This document shows positions 10,421-20,807 of a DNA stretch of 64,000 bases, one piece after another. The stretch is taken from contig CM051457.1 of the NCBI GenBank assembly GCA_028274465.1, forward strand, positions 60,760,899 through 60,824,898. Direction: 5' to 3'. The notes beneath the pieces were generated by a model that worked only from the letters and a program-made list of their open reading frames with translations, did no database searches and was not told where the DNA came from. How positions within the stretch are numbered: the stretch's first letter is position 1; every line of letters begins with the position of its first letter. The stretch comes from Plantago ovata. Its lineage: Eukaryota; Streptophyta; Magnoliopsida; Lamiales; Plantaginaceae. The translations under genes were made by a program, and so were the position numbers.

Positions 10421-11329
10421 TGTTAGGAAATTTGTAATTTTGATGAGCAATTAACCATGGTAAATTAATTAAAGTCCAGTAACTAGTACTCTTAAGGTCC
10501 ATAGAAATTTAGAATTTTAAAGACATTGTAAAAGAGAAATGTTTGTTGAAAGACTTACTGTAGGTACTAGTTAGGTTCTTATGCTTGTTGATGATGTACT
10601 TTGTTTACAAAAACAATCTATTGAAGACCTAGAACCGCTCAGAAAGTTGAAGACTTGAAGATTGAAGACTTAGAAGATTTTTGAGAAAGGTATCTACAAA
10701 GGCACATGTTATCTCAGAAAGTGAGTAACTTAGCAATCAGATAGTTTAAGTGAAAATCTATATGGCAGAGTAGGTTCAACTTTTTGAACTGAGATTGCTT
10801 GCTGACTGAAACATATGGGACCGGCCATGCTAATCACTTGCATTTGCGCACCAACGTTCACATTTGAATTCAAAGAGCATTAAATGCTATATCACGCGTT
10901 CTGAAGACTGAAGACTAGAAGACACGCCGCTGACAGTGAAAACACAAATAGTGACATCTCTGAGTAGAAGGGTGTGTCAACAACGTGATCAAACTCTCTC
11001 TTGTGCTTACAACCTTCAAACTCTCTCTACTCTTAACTGCGTACTGATAAGTTCCAAGACTTAAAGCTTGAAACCAAATCTACTTGTGAAGAAGTAGAAT
11101 ACAAAGCTAAGAAATAAGAAATTAGTTAAGTGTTCTTTCCTCTGAACAAGAACAAATCTTGATCACACCAAGACACCAAGAAATAACATACTTGCTTATT
11201 GCAAAATATTGCTGAGTTGAGTTTCTCAGATTACTAGTGTTAATTGAAAAGTTAATTCCAGTGATCTCTACCCAAACCTCTCTAACTGATAAAAACCACA
11301 TTTCAGGCCTGTTTGTTAGGGGGAACTAA
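10421..11329 (+). repeat. C0 3' LTR, first part
   Basis: Starts TGTTAGGAAATTTG after the purine-rich AAAAAAGAGGAAATT (10407-10420), the expected polypurine tract. It aligns with the start of the other copia LTRs (15696, 18976, 56173; inverted ends at 41367 and 55191). CACTA-1 interrupts it after TAA (11327-11329), and it resumes at 15231. Confidence 0.88.
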
Positions 11330-11608
11330 CACTACAAGAAAAGAGGAGAATATCGACGGATGCCATCCGTAGCTATTCAGGCCCGATCCGTGCTATCAGG
11401 GCTAAGCGACGGGCCAACCGTCGCTAAATAGGACGTCGCGAAAAGTAGCGTCGCTAATCTCTTTAGCGACGGATCGCGCCTATCCGTCACAAATTAGCGA
11501 CATAAAAATATATCTGTCTCTCAATTTGTCAACGCAAATTGATCCGTCGCTAAGTACTTGGAAACGTGGCACGGCTGACGCTGTTCATACATAGAGACGG
11601 GTAAATAT

Positions 11609-12524
11609 CATATGGTACCCCTACTGGGACACCTCTTTGCATCTACCACTCCGTTAATCCCAGAATTACATATAGCCCCATTTCCCCCATTTTGTGTTGA
11701 CCAAAAAAAGCGGCACTGTTCATTCCAGTTCATCCAAACGCGGCCTTAGCTCCAAAAAAGAAAAATTAAGTTTTTAATACCCTTTAACTATTCTTATTTT
11801 TATTTTTATTTTTTCTTTTCCCATCTTCTTCTTCATCGATTCCGGTACCGACGTCGGAGCAGCTCCAAATTTAAATAGCTCCAAATCGGAGCTGTACAGC
11901 TCCAAATTTAGCTCCGATCCGGAGCTGTTAAACAGCTCCAGTTAACAGCTCCAAACCGGAGCTGTACAGCTCCGATTAAAAGCTCCAGTTCCAGAGCTGT
12001 TAACAGTTCCGAATCGGAGCGGTAACAAATCCGATCTGGAGCTGTTTAACAGCTCCGAATCTGGACCTTTTACAGCTCCGGTTTGGAGCTGTTTAACAGC
12101 TCCGGTTTGGAGCTACAAATTGCAGCTCCAAATCGATCGGAACTTTTTTTTTTTTTTTTTTTTTTAATAATTTAGGACTATATTGAAATATATTTTTTAT
12201 AGGGTTTGTTTTTAAATAAATTTTTAGACCATTTTGAAATATTATAAAATTACGTGGGTTCGTTTTTAAATAAATAGTATTGAGTTTGTAAAAATGAAAA
12301 TATTTGAGTTAAAAATGTAATAAACAAAATCTCAAATTGTTTGGTCAACTTAAAACTCTAATAATTATTGACTAAGGATAAGAAAGTAATTTCAATGAAT
12401 AAGTTCACGAAAGTCAAGTTCGTGGATCCAAATATAATTAATTTCATCTAGGTAGGGTATGGATGTAAACTCCGAACTAAGGGGGCCTCGATCTAATTAA
12501 AAACACTAACAGGGGTACCATATG
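11609..12524. mobile_element. Possible small transposon nested in CACTA-1
   Basis: A 916-bp segment bounded by perfect 14-bp inverted ends, CATATGGTACCCCT (11609-11622) and its complement (12511-12524). CACTA subterminal repeats lie on both outer sides (ATAGAGACGGGTAA and ATAGAGACCGGATAA). I could not find a clear target duplication, so the superfamily is open; a Mutator-like element without long inverted repeats is one option. It encloses the AGCTCC array. Confidence 0.45.
11856..12130. repeat. AGCTCC / GGAGCT alternating repeat array
   Basis: About 275 bp in which AGCTCC and its complement GGAGCT alternate every 8-20 bp, often joined as CAGCTCC...GGAGCTG or around GTACAG and TTTAACAG spacers. 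Most neighbours can pair as short hairpins. The spacing is irregular, so it is not a simple tandem repeat. No coding frame runs through it. Confidence 0.8.
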
Positions 12525-12689
12525 CAAATGACTCACATAGAGACCGGATAATTTGTTAGAGACGGATAAGCTCATCCGTCTCTAAATCTGAATTTTTTTA
12601 AAAAAATTATAAATTTTTGTCTCTTTTAATTTATTTAATTCACCTACAATATAATAAAATATAAAATAGAGTTTTTTTTAAATACATAA

Positions 12690-12761
12690 GGGGTGTTGCG
12701 AGAATCGAACTGGCGACCTCTCGCATATTTAGCGAGAATCATACCACAAGACCATACACCC
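12690..12761 (-). pseudogene. Decayed tRNA-Pro-like gene
   Basis: On the minus strand the 72-nt sequence begins GGGTGTATGGTCTTGTGG and ends in a T arm with loop TTCGATT followed by CTCGCAACACCCC. This matches the plan of plant tRNA-Pro: D arm, anticodon stem CTCGC/GCGAG, T loop TTCGATT and discriminator C. Faults are a mismatch in the acceptor stem (six of seven pairs remain), one mismatch in the T stem and an anticodon loop TAAATAT, which lacks the universal U33 and the AGG anticodon. It is therefore a pseudogene or a tRNA-derived promoter rather than a working tRNA. It lies in CACTA-1. Confidence 0.75.
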
Positions 12762-13337
12762 ATTTTCTACACGAAAAATAATTAAGAAACATACTAATAG
12801 AAAAGTATTTACATAAAATAAAAGATATATATCCACAATCCACAATATAAATTATTAGTTGAAAATAACACAATACTCCAGTGCTAGGTTTTGCTAAGAT
12901 AAGCCTAGTCAATGAATTCAAAAATCAATATCTAATCATGTGAGAACAAGGAGATAATAGATTCAACATTTCAAAAGATAACAGTGTTCATCTCTAAAAA
13001 AGAATACCAGTGTAAATGATTTACTTGATCAAGTGTATGCAAAGTAAATTACTCCAATAACAAACACCAAGTCTGGGCAGAGAGAGCATATAAATAGGAA
13101 CACTGAGACCCCATCGAATTGTAAGATAGACAATCTAGCTACCTAACTAGCCACTTGCTCTTCTCCTGGGCAACTCAAGGAAGGGATAAACTCGATAAAT
13201 GCTATATCACATTAATATATACGATCTAACAATTTCAATACATCTTGCTTTTCTCATAGCCTTTAAGCTCAAACTTCTTAAACTTGGTCTAATAAGTTAC
13301 CTGTATGTCTAATGAAACTTGAAACACTTATCCAAAC
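12762..13337. other. CACTA-1 inner DNA without recognised feature
   Basis: AT-rich sequence with small open frames only. It could be intron or flank of the captured gene piece that begins at 13338, but I see no domain or RNA motif. Confidence 0.4.
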
Positions 13338-13431
13338 CTGAAATTTTCCCAGTAAGTTTGATGAGTGGCAGCCTTTCTCTTGCAATTTCTGCCCATAACA
13401 AGTCATTTGCTGGGGGACTGGTGTGAATCTC
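13338..13431 (-). pseudogene. Candidate captured exon, not identified
   Basis: A 94-nt stretch on the minus strand flanked by TTTGACAG (acceptor-like) and GTTTGG after TTTCAG (donor-like). One frame is fully open and contains SPPANDLLWAEIARERLPLI. It follows the MAP65-like exon in the sense direction and may be the next exon of the same captured copy, but I do not recognise the protein sequence. Confidence 0.35.
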
Positions 13432-13652
13432 CTGTCAAACACATAATAAGTCAGTAAATAAAAATGACATTAGATTAATTGCATCCTATCAAATAGAAAC
13501 AAAGCGAATTCACCAAACAGTGAGAGTTCAACGGGTATTTTCAGAAAATCCATACAAAACATACAAAGATAACCAAACATCACATAGTACATAAAGAATA
13601 GAAAGAATATCAACAATACTAGTAGTTTTAGCTCATGACAAGACTGTATTAC

Positions 13653-13847
13653 CTGCGAATTGACATTGATTTCTCCAAGGGTAGCCAAAAGCATTGCAAG
13701 CTCAGTTTCCTTGGCAATTATAGACTGATGAAGACGAGCCTTGGCATTGGAAGCCCCATCAATCTTTCTTCTATAGATGTCAAAGCACTCTTGCTCAAGC
13801 TCCAATAACATCCTATCTTTATCAGCTTCAGTCTCACCGATTTCATC
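13653..13847 (-). pseudogene. Captured exon of a MAP65 (PRC1/Ase1 family) gene
   Basis: The minus-strand translation contains EIGETEADKDRMLLELEQEC followed by FDIYRRKIDGASNAKARLHQ, which I recognise as the N-terminal spectrin-like region of plant MAP65 proteins, microtubule bundling factors of the spindle midzone and cortical arrays. The exon ends ATTCGCAG and is followed by GTAATACAG, a good donor site. Upstream of the EIG block the frame meets a stop, so the first part is missing. Only about 65 residues of a protein of roughly 550-600 are present. Its place inside CACTA-1 marks it as gene-fragment capture. Confidence 0.82.
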
Positions 13848-14739
13848 ATTTCAGGAGTATGGACCAAGCCAACAAGGGGTCCAGGTGTAAATATCTCTAA
13901 AAATGAAGCAACAAAGTCAAAAGAAAAGACCCTGATCTTAAGTCACAAGCATGTAATACTAGCAGCAGCAGCAGTAGCAACTAGAGCCTCATCCAACAAT
14001 TAGCAGTTCTTATTATATAGTGAACTTAATATGGAGATTAAACATATACTTGATTTGTAACTTCAATAAAGAATGGAGCTTAAGTAAATACAAATGTGGA
14101 TATGTGGATACAAATACAGAATGGAGCCAAAATGCTTCCACATAATCAATAGAACAGAGATCATATTGATTACATTAGACACATAACAATCAGCAGAACC
14201 AACATACAGGTCAAGACTTAACTTTTAGATGCTAGTAAATGATGCCCCAAGAAAACTAATAGAAATATGCATATCATATTGGTAATTAAAGAAACAAAGA
14301 TTCAATCTTGAGCTAAATTGAACCACCATTAATCTTAAAGTGACATAATGAAAATCATCAAGAAATTCAATTGTGACCGGGAGTATACATATAACAAAAC
14401 TAAACTAGTACAACCCTAAATCCTTAATTACTCTCGTAAAACAAAAATAACCATGGCATCATAATAATCCAAAATCAGAATGACACAAATTCAAGTCCCA
14501 CTTCATATATATTAATGGAAAAAAAGTAAAAAATAAAATAAAATAACAATTGGAACGTTAAAATGAACCCATATGGTTTAGAGTGAAATACCAGCTGAAA
14601 GGCATATCTGATTTTTGGTAGCTGAGTGAACCGAAAATTCTCCAATTTTTTTGATAATGGTCAGAATCTGCCAATCATCATCACTAAAAATCAACGAGAA
14701 ATTAAATTGAAAAAAAAACCCTAAAAACTAGGGTTCATG
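13848..14739. other. CACTA-1 inner DNA, possible intron of captured gene
   Basis: AT-rich, without coding potential. It lies between the MAP65-like exon and a possible first exon at 14740-15057, so it may be intron sequence taken with the gene. A short CAG/CTA repeat occurs near 13965-13985. Confidence 0.35.
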
Positions 14740-15057
14740 TTAAATACCTTTGAATTCGAGTGGAGTAGTGAAGATGGAGATAATAGAAGTTGACGAGAGG
14801 CGGAATTGAGCTCTACAATGGTGGTGGCAGTGGTTTGCCGCCCGATTGAAATGGTGGTGGTGGCAGAGAACGAGGGAATTGAAGACGAAGATTTTGTGGT
14901 GATGGTAGCAGAGACGAATGGAGATGATTCCGGTGGTGGTTGGAGTGGTTGTTCGTGACGGCGGTGAAAGTCGAAGATAGCTCCGGTAGATAGTCGGTGG
15001 TGAGCGGGGGTGGAAGATGGAGAAAAGAGATAGAGGAGAGAAGGGAGAAGAAAGCAA
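14740..15057 (-). other. Possible captured 5' leader exon
   Basis: Open on the minus strand for 105 codons, rich in Ser, Pro, His and Thr, which is typical of a pyrimidine- and CCA-rich plant 5' leader rather than a protein. Near its end the sequence reads GAATTCAAAG followed by GTATTT, a possible donor site at 14751. It could be the first exon of the gene piece whose MAP65 exon lies at 13653. The amino-acid sequence itself is not recognised. Confidence 0.3.
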
Positions 15058-15230
15058 ATGATCTAATCTCTATATTCGTTTTTCCTTTTTTTTTAATAGC
15101 GACAAATGTACCTATCCCTCCCTAAATCTTTATTTACTGAATTTGTTTCTCTTTTATTTAAATCTGGTCAACTAAATTTAGAGACGGATAGATATTAGAG
15201 ACGGATAAATTTGGATGTTTTCTTTTAGTG

Positions 15231-15695
15231 TAATCAGGCAGAGTTTTGCTGATTAAGTGTCCCAAGTTTAGTGGAGAACAAGGTTACCGTTCTCTACTTA
15301 GGTTGGAAACAAAGCAAGGGTGTTTTAGTTTCTGGGAATTCTAGTGTGTAGGTGTTGTAAGGAAACTCATCATCTGACATAGTGAATTCAGTCCTAGAAA
15401 GGACAAAGTGGATTAGTTGAGGGATTACGCAACCATCAGATACCACTATAAAAGTGTTTATGTGATTTACTTTCTGCATTTTACTTTCAGCAAGTCACTT
15501 CGTTTTCACTGCATTTTATGTTTACTTGCTGAGTTTGATTTCTGCCAAAGCATTTATTGTAAAAAGACTTCCGCACTCTGAACCTAAGTACCAGCAACCT
15601 CATTAATGAAAAGTAATAAGTCCTTGTTGAAAAAGTTATAGACACGAAAACGTTTTAAAGACTAGTAACCCCCCCCCCCTCTCTAGTCTTTACTT
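15231..15695 (+). repeat. C0 3' LTR, second part, cut by C1
   Basis: Continues the C0 LTR after CACTA-1 (GATTAAGTGTCCCAAGTTTAG and so on), up to the C-run and TCTAGTCTTTACTT. The normal LTR would go on for about 20 bp (GTTGTCTAAAGGGACCAACA in C1), but C1 begins at 15696. The last five bases, TACTT, are the predicted target duplication of C1; the second copy would lie outside the window. Confidence 0.82.
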
Positions 15696-17243
15696 TGTTA
15701 GGAAACTTGTAATTTTGATGAACAGATTACCATGCTAAATTAAGAACAGTCCAGTGATTAGTACTCTTAGGGTCCATAGGAAATTAGAATTTTAAAGGAC
15801 ATTGTAGAAGAGGAACATCTGCTGAAGACTTAGTATAGGTACTAGATAGGTTCTTTTGCTTGCTGATGATGTACGTTGTTTGCTGAAACAATCTATTGAA
15901 GTATAAGAACCACTCAAAAGACTTGAAGAACTTGAAGATTTGAAGACAAGAAGACTTGAAGTTTGCTGAGATTTGGTATCTATATAAGGCAGATAGTAAG
16001 TTAACTAAAGTACACATTTCAGCAAAGCAGAAAACACAAGTGTTAAACTTGAGACTATTGAGCTGATACAACGTGCAAAAGTAACTACATGTGACCTTAC
16101 TTGCTGAAGTAGTACTTTCATTTGAGCTCCAAGTTTCAAACGTTGAAACAGGTCAAAGAGCATTAAATGAAAAGCATGGCATTCTGAAAAAGTTGAACAC
16201 GCTGCTGACTGTACCTTCATAGCAAGATAGTGACATTTTCTGGATCCGGCTTAGAATTTTAAAATTCAAACGGCACCAAGAAATCACTATAAATAGAGAC
16301 CCTTAGGAAGTGCAAGAAAGTGTGTCAATAACGTGATCTTACACTCACTTGTGCTTTCAAACTCGCATCTTTCTTAAGCTCACTACTGTCTAAAGATCCG
16401 ACCCAAGACTTAAGTTTGAAACAAAGGCTACTTGTGAAGAAGTAGAACTTTGGCTAAGAAATTAGTTAAGTGTTCTTTCTTTTGAATAAGAAATAGTCTT
16501 GACACCCAGAAACGATATACTTATAACTGAAAAGTTATTCAGTTGAGTTTTCCAAGATTACTTGGTATTAGCTGAAAAGTTAATCTCATTGTGATCTTCA
16601 CCCAAAACCTCTCTAACTGATAAAACACCCTTTTATAGGCGTGGAATTCAGGGGGAACTAATCAAGCAAGGATTTACTTATAAGTGTTCCAAGTTTGGTG
16701 GAGAACAAGGTTTTAGTTCTCAGGATAGGTTGGAAACAAAGCAAGGGTGCTTTGGTTTCTGGAATTCCAGTAGATTAGGTGTTGTAAGAAACCTCATCAT
16801 CTATCTTAGTGAATTCAGTCCTAGCAGGGACAAAGTGGACTAGTTGAGGGATACGCCACCCTCAAATACCACTATAAAGTGTTTGTGTGATTTACTTACT
16901 ACATTACTTTTCAGCAAAGCTTTATTTTAGTTACTGCAGAATCTTTCAAAAAGCTATCACTCAGCAGACTTGGTTTAAAATTATTTTGTTTAACCTGTTG
17001 AGTTGTTGTTTTGTCAAAAGTACTTAATTTCAAAAGACTTCCGTTCTCTGATTATTTAAGTATTAGCAAAGCTTATTACTGAACAAGTATTAAGCTCCTT
17101 GCTGAGAAACTGTTTTAAGTATCAACATAAGCTCTTTACTAAAAAGTAAAAGCACCTTGCTGAGAAAGTTTTAGACGACGAAAAAGTTTTAGAGACTATT
17201 CACCCCCCCTCTAGTCTCTACTTGTTGTCTAAAGGGACCAACA
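15696..17243 (+). repeat. C1 5' LTR
   Basis: 1548 bp, TGTTAGGAAACTTG to GGGACCAACA, aligning with the other copia LTRs. TATAAATA lies at 16288-16295, with CACTATAAATAGAGAC around it as in the other copies, and is the likely promoter. Near the end a C-run (about 17203-17209) is followed by CTCTAGTCTCTAC. The LTR is full of TTGCTGA and TCAGCAA words. Confidence 0.92.
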
Positions 17244-17245
17244 AG

Positions 17246-17257
17246 TGGTATCAGAGC
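17246..17257 (+). other. C1 primer binding site (initiator tRNA-Met)
   Basis: TGGTATCAGAGC, two bases after the LTR end. This is the standard Ty1/copia site, complementary to the 3' end of initiator tRNA-Met. Confidence 0.95.
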
Positions 17258-17358
17258 AGGAGGTTCATTCCTTCTGCACTGAACCTAGATCCATTTTAAG
17301 TGCTTTCCATAAATCACTTACGCTTGATCAAGGTTGGTAGTTTGTTTCTTTATACAGG

Positions 17359-18975
17359 AGGTCTTTAGGAGAAGCTCCATTGTTGAAGCTGGAAAACTAT
17401 GAGAAATGGCGAAACAATATGATGCTACATCTTGAGGCCATATGTGATGAAATGGTGATTGTCATAAATGATGGTCCAATCAAGATCACTAAAGTTGAGA
17501 GAAGTTTTCCTCACAAAACCACAGATACTGCTGGAAAGGAAACCGTTTTAGGTGAACCTGTTGACACAATCGTACCAAAATCAAGAGAGGAATGGACTTC
17601 TGATGAAGCCAAGAGATTTCGTCTTGATGGCCAAGCAAGAAACATTATTATCCGGTCAACTCCTGACACCATACAGTTTAAAATGTGGGGTGCAAAGACT
17701 GTTAAGGAAGCTTGGAAAATGATCCAAGATATTTGTGTTGGATCTGACAAAACCAAGGAAAACAAACTCGAAGTATTGAAGTTGAAATTTCAAAACTCTA
17801 AACAAGGTACTGCTGAGTCACTAAAGACTTGGATTTTAGGTTCACAACTCTTGTGAGTGAAATGGCTGCCTTAGGTGCTGGAAACTTCTATTCAGATTCT
17901 GAGAAAGTGTGAACCATCATCAGAAGTTTTAATTAAGAATGGATCTACACTCAGAATTTCTATTACAATCAAGGAATGCCTAATATTACTCCAACGGAGT
18001 TGTTCTCTCACCTTGCTGCTGTAAACTATGTGACAAAGCAAAGAGAAATGTGTCTGCTGAAAAATCGCAGAACATTGCTCTTGCTGCTAAGGCTTCATCT
18101 TCTGAAAAGAAGGATGAAAAAGAGTCGGCTGATGAAAGTGCTTTGGCTGTTAAAAACATGATAAAATTCATCAGCAAAGAGCTTGAAAGAAGAAAAGCAA
18201 AGGAGAAGCTGAAAAAGCATCTTGACAACAACTACTACAAGTACAAGATAGATGCTAGCTTGCTAAATAAGCAAGCTCAGCCTACCTCTTACTCTGAAGA
18301 ACCATCAATAGGAAATGATCTTTGTTTCTACTGCAAGAAACCTGGTCATTTCAAAGCCAAGTGTCCCTTGCTGAAAGGCAAGACTGCTGACAAAAGAAAG
18401 AAGTTCAATAAGACCATGATTGTTGAAGAAAAGAAGAAGCTTCAAGCTAAGATTAATGCCCTATGCATAGATACTAGCACTGAAGAAAGTGAGGAAGAAG
18501 ACTCAGACATTGAAGAAGAATCAACCATGGATGTTGAATTTGGAAAGGAAGTATGTGGAATTGCTATGGAAGCATTTCCAGACGTGTCAAACATGGAATT
18601 CTGTCTTATGGCGGATCAGGTAATTTCTCCTAACACAGATTCAGATTCAGATGATGAAAATGAAATTGATCTTGAAAAGATACAAGGAGAAATTGAAAGA
18701 TTTGAGAAAACTCTGAGCAAACAGCAAGAGAAATTACAGAATGCTGAATCTCTGACCAAGCAAACTACTGAAAAGTATGTCTTGCTGAAATCTGAGTCAG
18801 AAAGAAAAGATGCTGAAGTATTGCATCTTAAGAAACTACTTGCTCAAGCTACAAAGAAGAACACTCAATTGTCAAACGAGTTGAAAGAATATCAATCTTC
18901 AATTATGAAGTTACTTGCTGAAATACAAGAACTGAAAAAGATGAAAGTCAATTTCAAATCTTATGCGAATGCTAG
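17359..18975 (+). pseudogene. gag: C1 gag, 5' part, cut by insertion of C2
   Basis: Aligns with the intact C3 gag from its second codon ([20 protein letters not shown]); the start codon itself has changed to AGG. The UBN2/DUF4219-type gag domain runs from about 17380 to 18050 but shifts frame near 17850 and carries stops near 17910 and 17935. From 18050 it is open again: zinc knuckle [14 protein letters not shown] near 18328-18370, an acidic segment, then a coiled coil ([20 protein letters not shown]) from 18670 to 18950. It stops at the C2 LTR after GCTAG (18971-18975). The C-terminal part is at 61009. Confidence 0.88.
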
Positions 18976-19563
18976 TGTTAGGAAACTTGTAATTTTGATG
19001 AGCAATTAACCATGCTAAATTAAGAAAAGTCTAGTAACTAGTACTCTTAAGGTCCATATGAATTTAGAATTCTAAAGGACATTGTAAAAGAGGAACGTTT
19101 GCTAAAGACTTAAATTAGGTACTAGTTACGTACTTTAAACCGCTTATGATGTATCTTGTTTTCTGAAAAGAAAAACAACCTATTGAAGCATTTGCTGATG
19201 ATGTACTTTGTTTACACAAACAAACTATTGAAGCATTAGAACCGTTCAGAAACTTGAAGAATTCGAAGACTGAAGACTAAAGAAGATTTCTGAAGATGGT
19301 ATCTACAAAGGCACATGTTGCTCAGAAAGTGGAAACTTCAGCAACAGCTTGGATAAGTGAAAATCTATATGACAGAGTAGGTTGTGCTTGCTGAAACTGA
19401 GACTGACCACTTGCTGAAATACATATGTGACCTCCTTGCTGAAAGTACTTGCATTTGCGCTCCAACGTTCATATTTGAATTTCATTCAAATGAACATTAA
19501 ATGCAACGTAAGCACGCGAAGAACATGAAGACTAGAAGAAAGATAAAGGACGCTGCTGAAAGT
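18976..19563 (+). repeat. C2 5' LTR, first part
   Basis: 588 bp that match 56173-56280 and 59549-60030 of the 3' LTR. They end in AAAGT (19559-19563), the left target duplication of G2. Confidence 0.9.
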
Positions 19564-20807
19564 TGATGAAAGCGGTTTGTCAGACTCGATTAATCAAGTA
19601 AATTTGTATTTAGCCAAAGGCAATTCACAACTACAACGAAAACCGTAGTGTAGCAGTAGAATAACCTCGAGTGTCGATCTCTAAGGACTATAACTAGCTT
19701 TATCTAATTTAACTTGAGAATATAAAATAACAGACGACTTAGCAAAGGTTTTTCTTAACAGATAATGGAGATTGGTGATAGTATGGTCATTCAAAGCATA
19801 ACGGGTTAATAATCATGCATAAATTCCTCGGTTTTGCATGGAGATCTTTGATCAATGAATTGTCCAGTTGTAATTATTCAACACTACAAAGATATAGATT
19901 CAGATAGATCAAAAGATCAATGAATTGTCCAATTATGTTCAATGATTATTCAACAATACGAAGATAGAGATTTAGATAGATTAAAGAAATAAAGCAATAA
20001 CTCAGAGTATAATGCGCGATATAGCCATTAGCATAATTATCAACCCTTCGCTAAGAAATCACATACTATCACCAACGAGAAGTTTAGCTACTCATAGTTG
20101 TCATGCAATCAACATAAATCATACCACGAATGAATGAAAACATGATGAAAGATATATAAAAATAAGTAGAAAAACTGTAAGATACAATGTTACCGAAGGT
20201 TGTCAATCTCCGAAGAATCGCGATCTTACAAGCTCCAAACTGCTAAGAAAAAGTATCTCCTAAGCTAAGAACCCCTAGAACAGGCTCTGGGAAATTCCTA
20301 CCTAAAAACTACAGAGAAAGGTGAGAGAAAAGGTCTGGAAAAGTATGAAAAACGGAGAAAAACTGAGCAACTATATATAGGCTTCGAATTGTGTGGGGCG
20401 AAGGGCCCCACACACCGGGCGATTCGCCCCACATCCCGGGCGATTCGCCCGGGAGTAAATTTCGGCCAGATACGCGTTTTCGACGCCTTTTTGGATTTCT
20501 TCCCCTTTTTGGACTCGGTTTCTGACTTCTAGTGACCTTCTAGCCTCCAGATTAGGTCCCTAGACTTCAAATCCTATTCGGAATGTTTCAGATACTCCAA
20601 TTAGGCTTCTGGAACACCAATTCCTTGTCCACTTCAATATATTTGCCCGGAAAACCTCGTTTTTCAACCAAAACCTGTAAAATAAAAACTAAAGGGAAAC
20701 GTGAAACTATTCTAATAAAATGCACTAAAATATAGCTAAATTAACATAGAGGATAGCTAAAATAGGTGAAAAAGACTCAAATGAAAGTGTAAAATACACA
20801 TTCATCA
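19564..20807 (-). repeat. G2 3' LTR
   Basis: 1244 bp with the same ends as its partner at 27705-28954. The promoter palindromes are at 20391-20453 and TATATATA at 20372-20379. Here two of the palindromes have fused into a hybrid unit (CCGGGCGATTCGCCCC), leaving three units. Confidence 0.93.

Larger units (their letters stand above)
11330..15230. mobile_element. CACTA-1, non-autonomous CACTA (En/Spm-type) transposon
   Basis: Left end CACTACAAGAAAAG, right end CTTTTAGTG (inverted CACTAAAAG), with the 3-bp duplication TAA at 11327-11329 and 15231-15233. Joining the flanks restores the LTR order seen in the uninterrupted copy at 60455-60490. Subterminal repeats of the type GAGACGGATA and ATCCGTC occur at both ends (11357-11540, 12540-12590, 15181-15210). 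No transposase is seen. It carries foreign parts: a MAP65 exon, a tRNA-like sequence, an inner inverted-repeat-bounded segment and a repeat array. Confidence 0.9.

Noticed and set aside
15671..15679. Poly-C run as a meaningful signal
   Set aside because: All copia LTRs here have a C- or G-run of variable length at this place; length changes look like slippage or sequencing noise.
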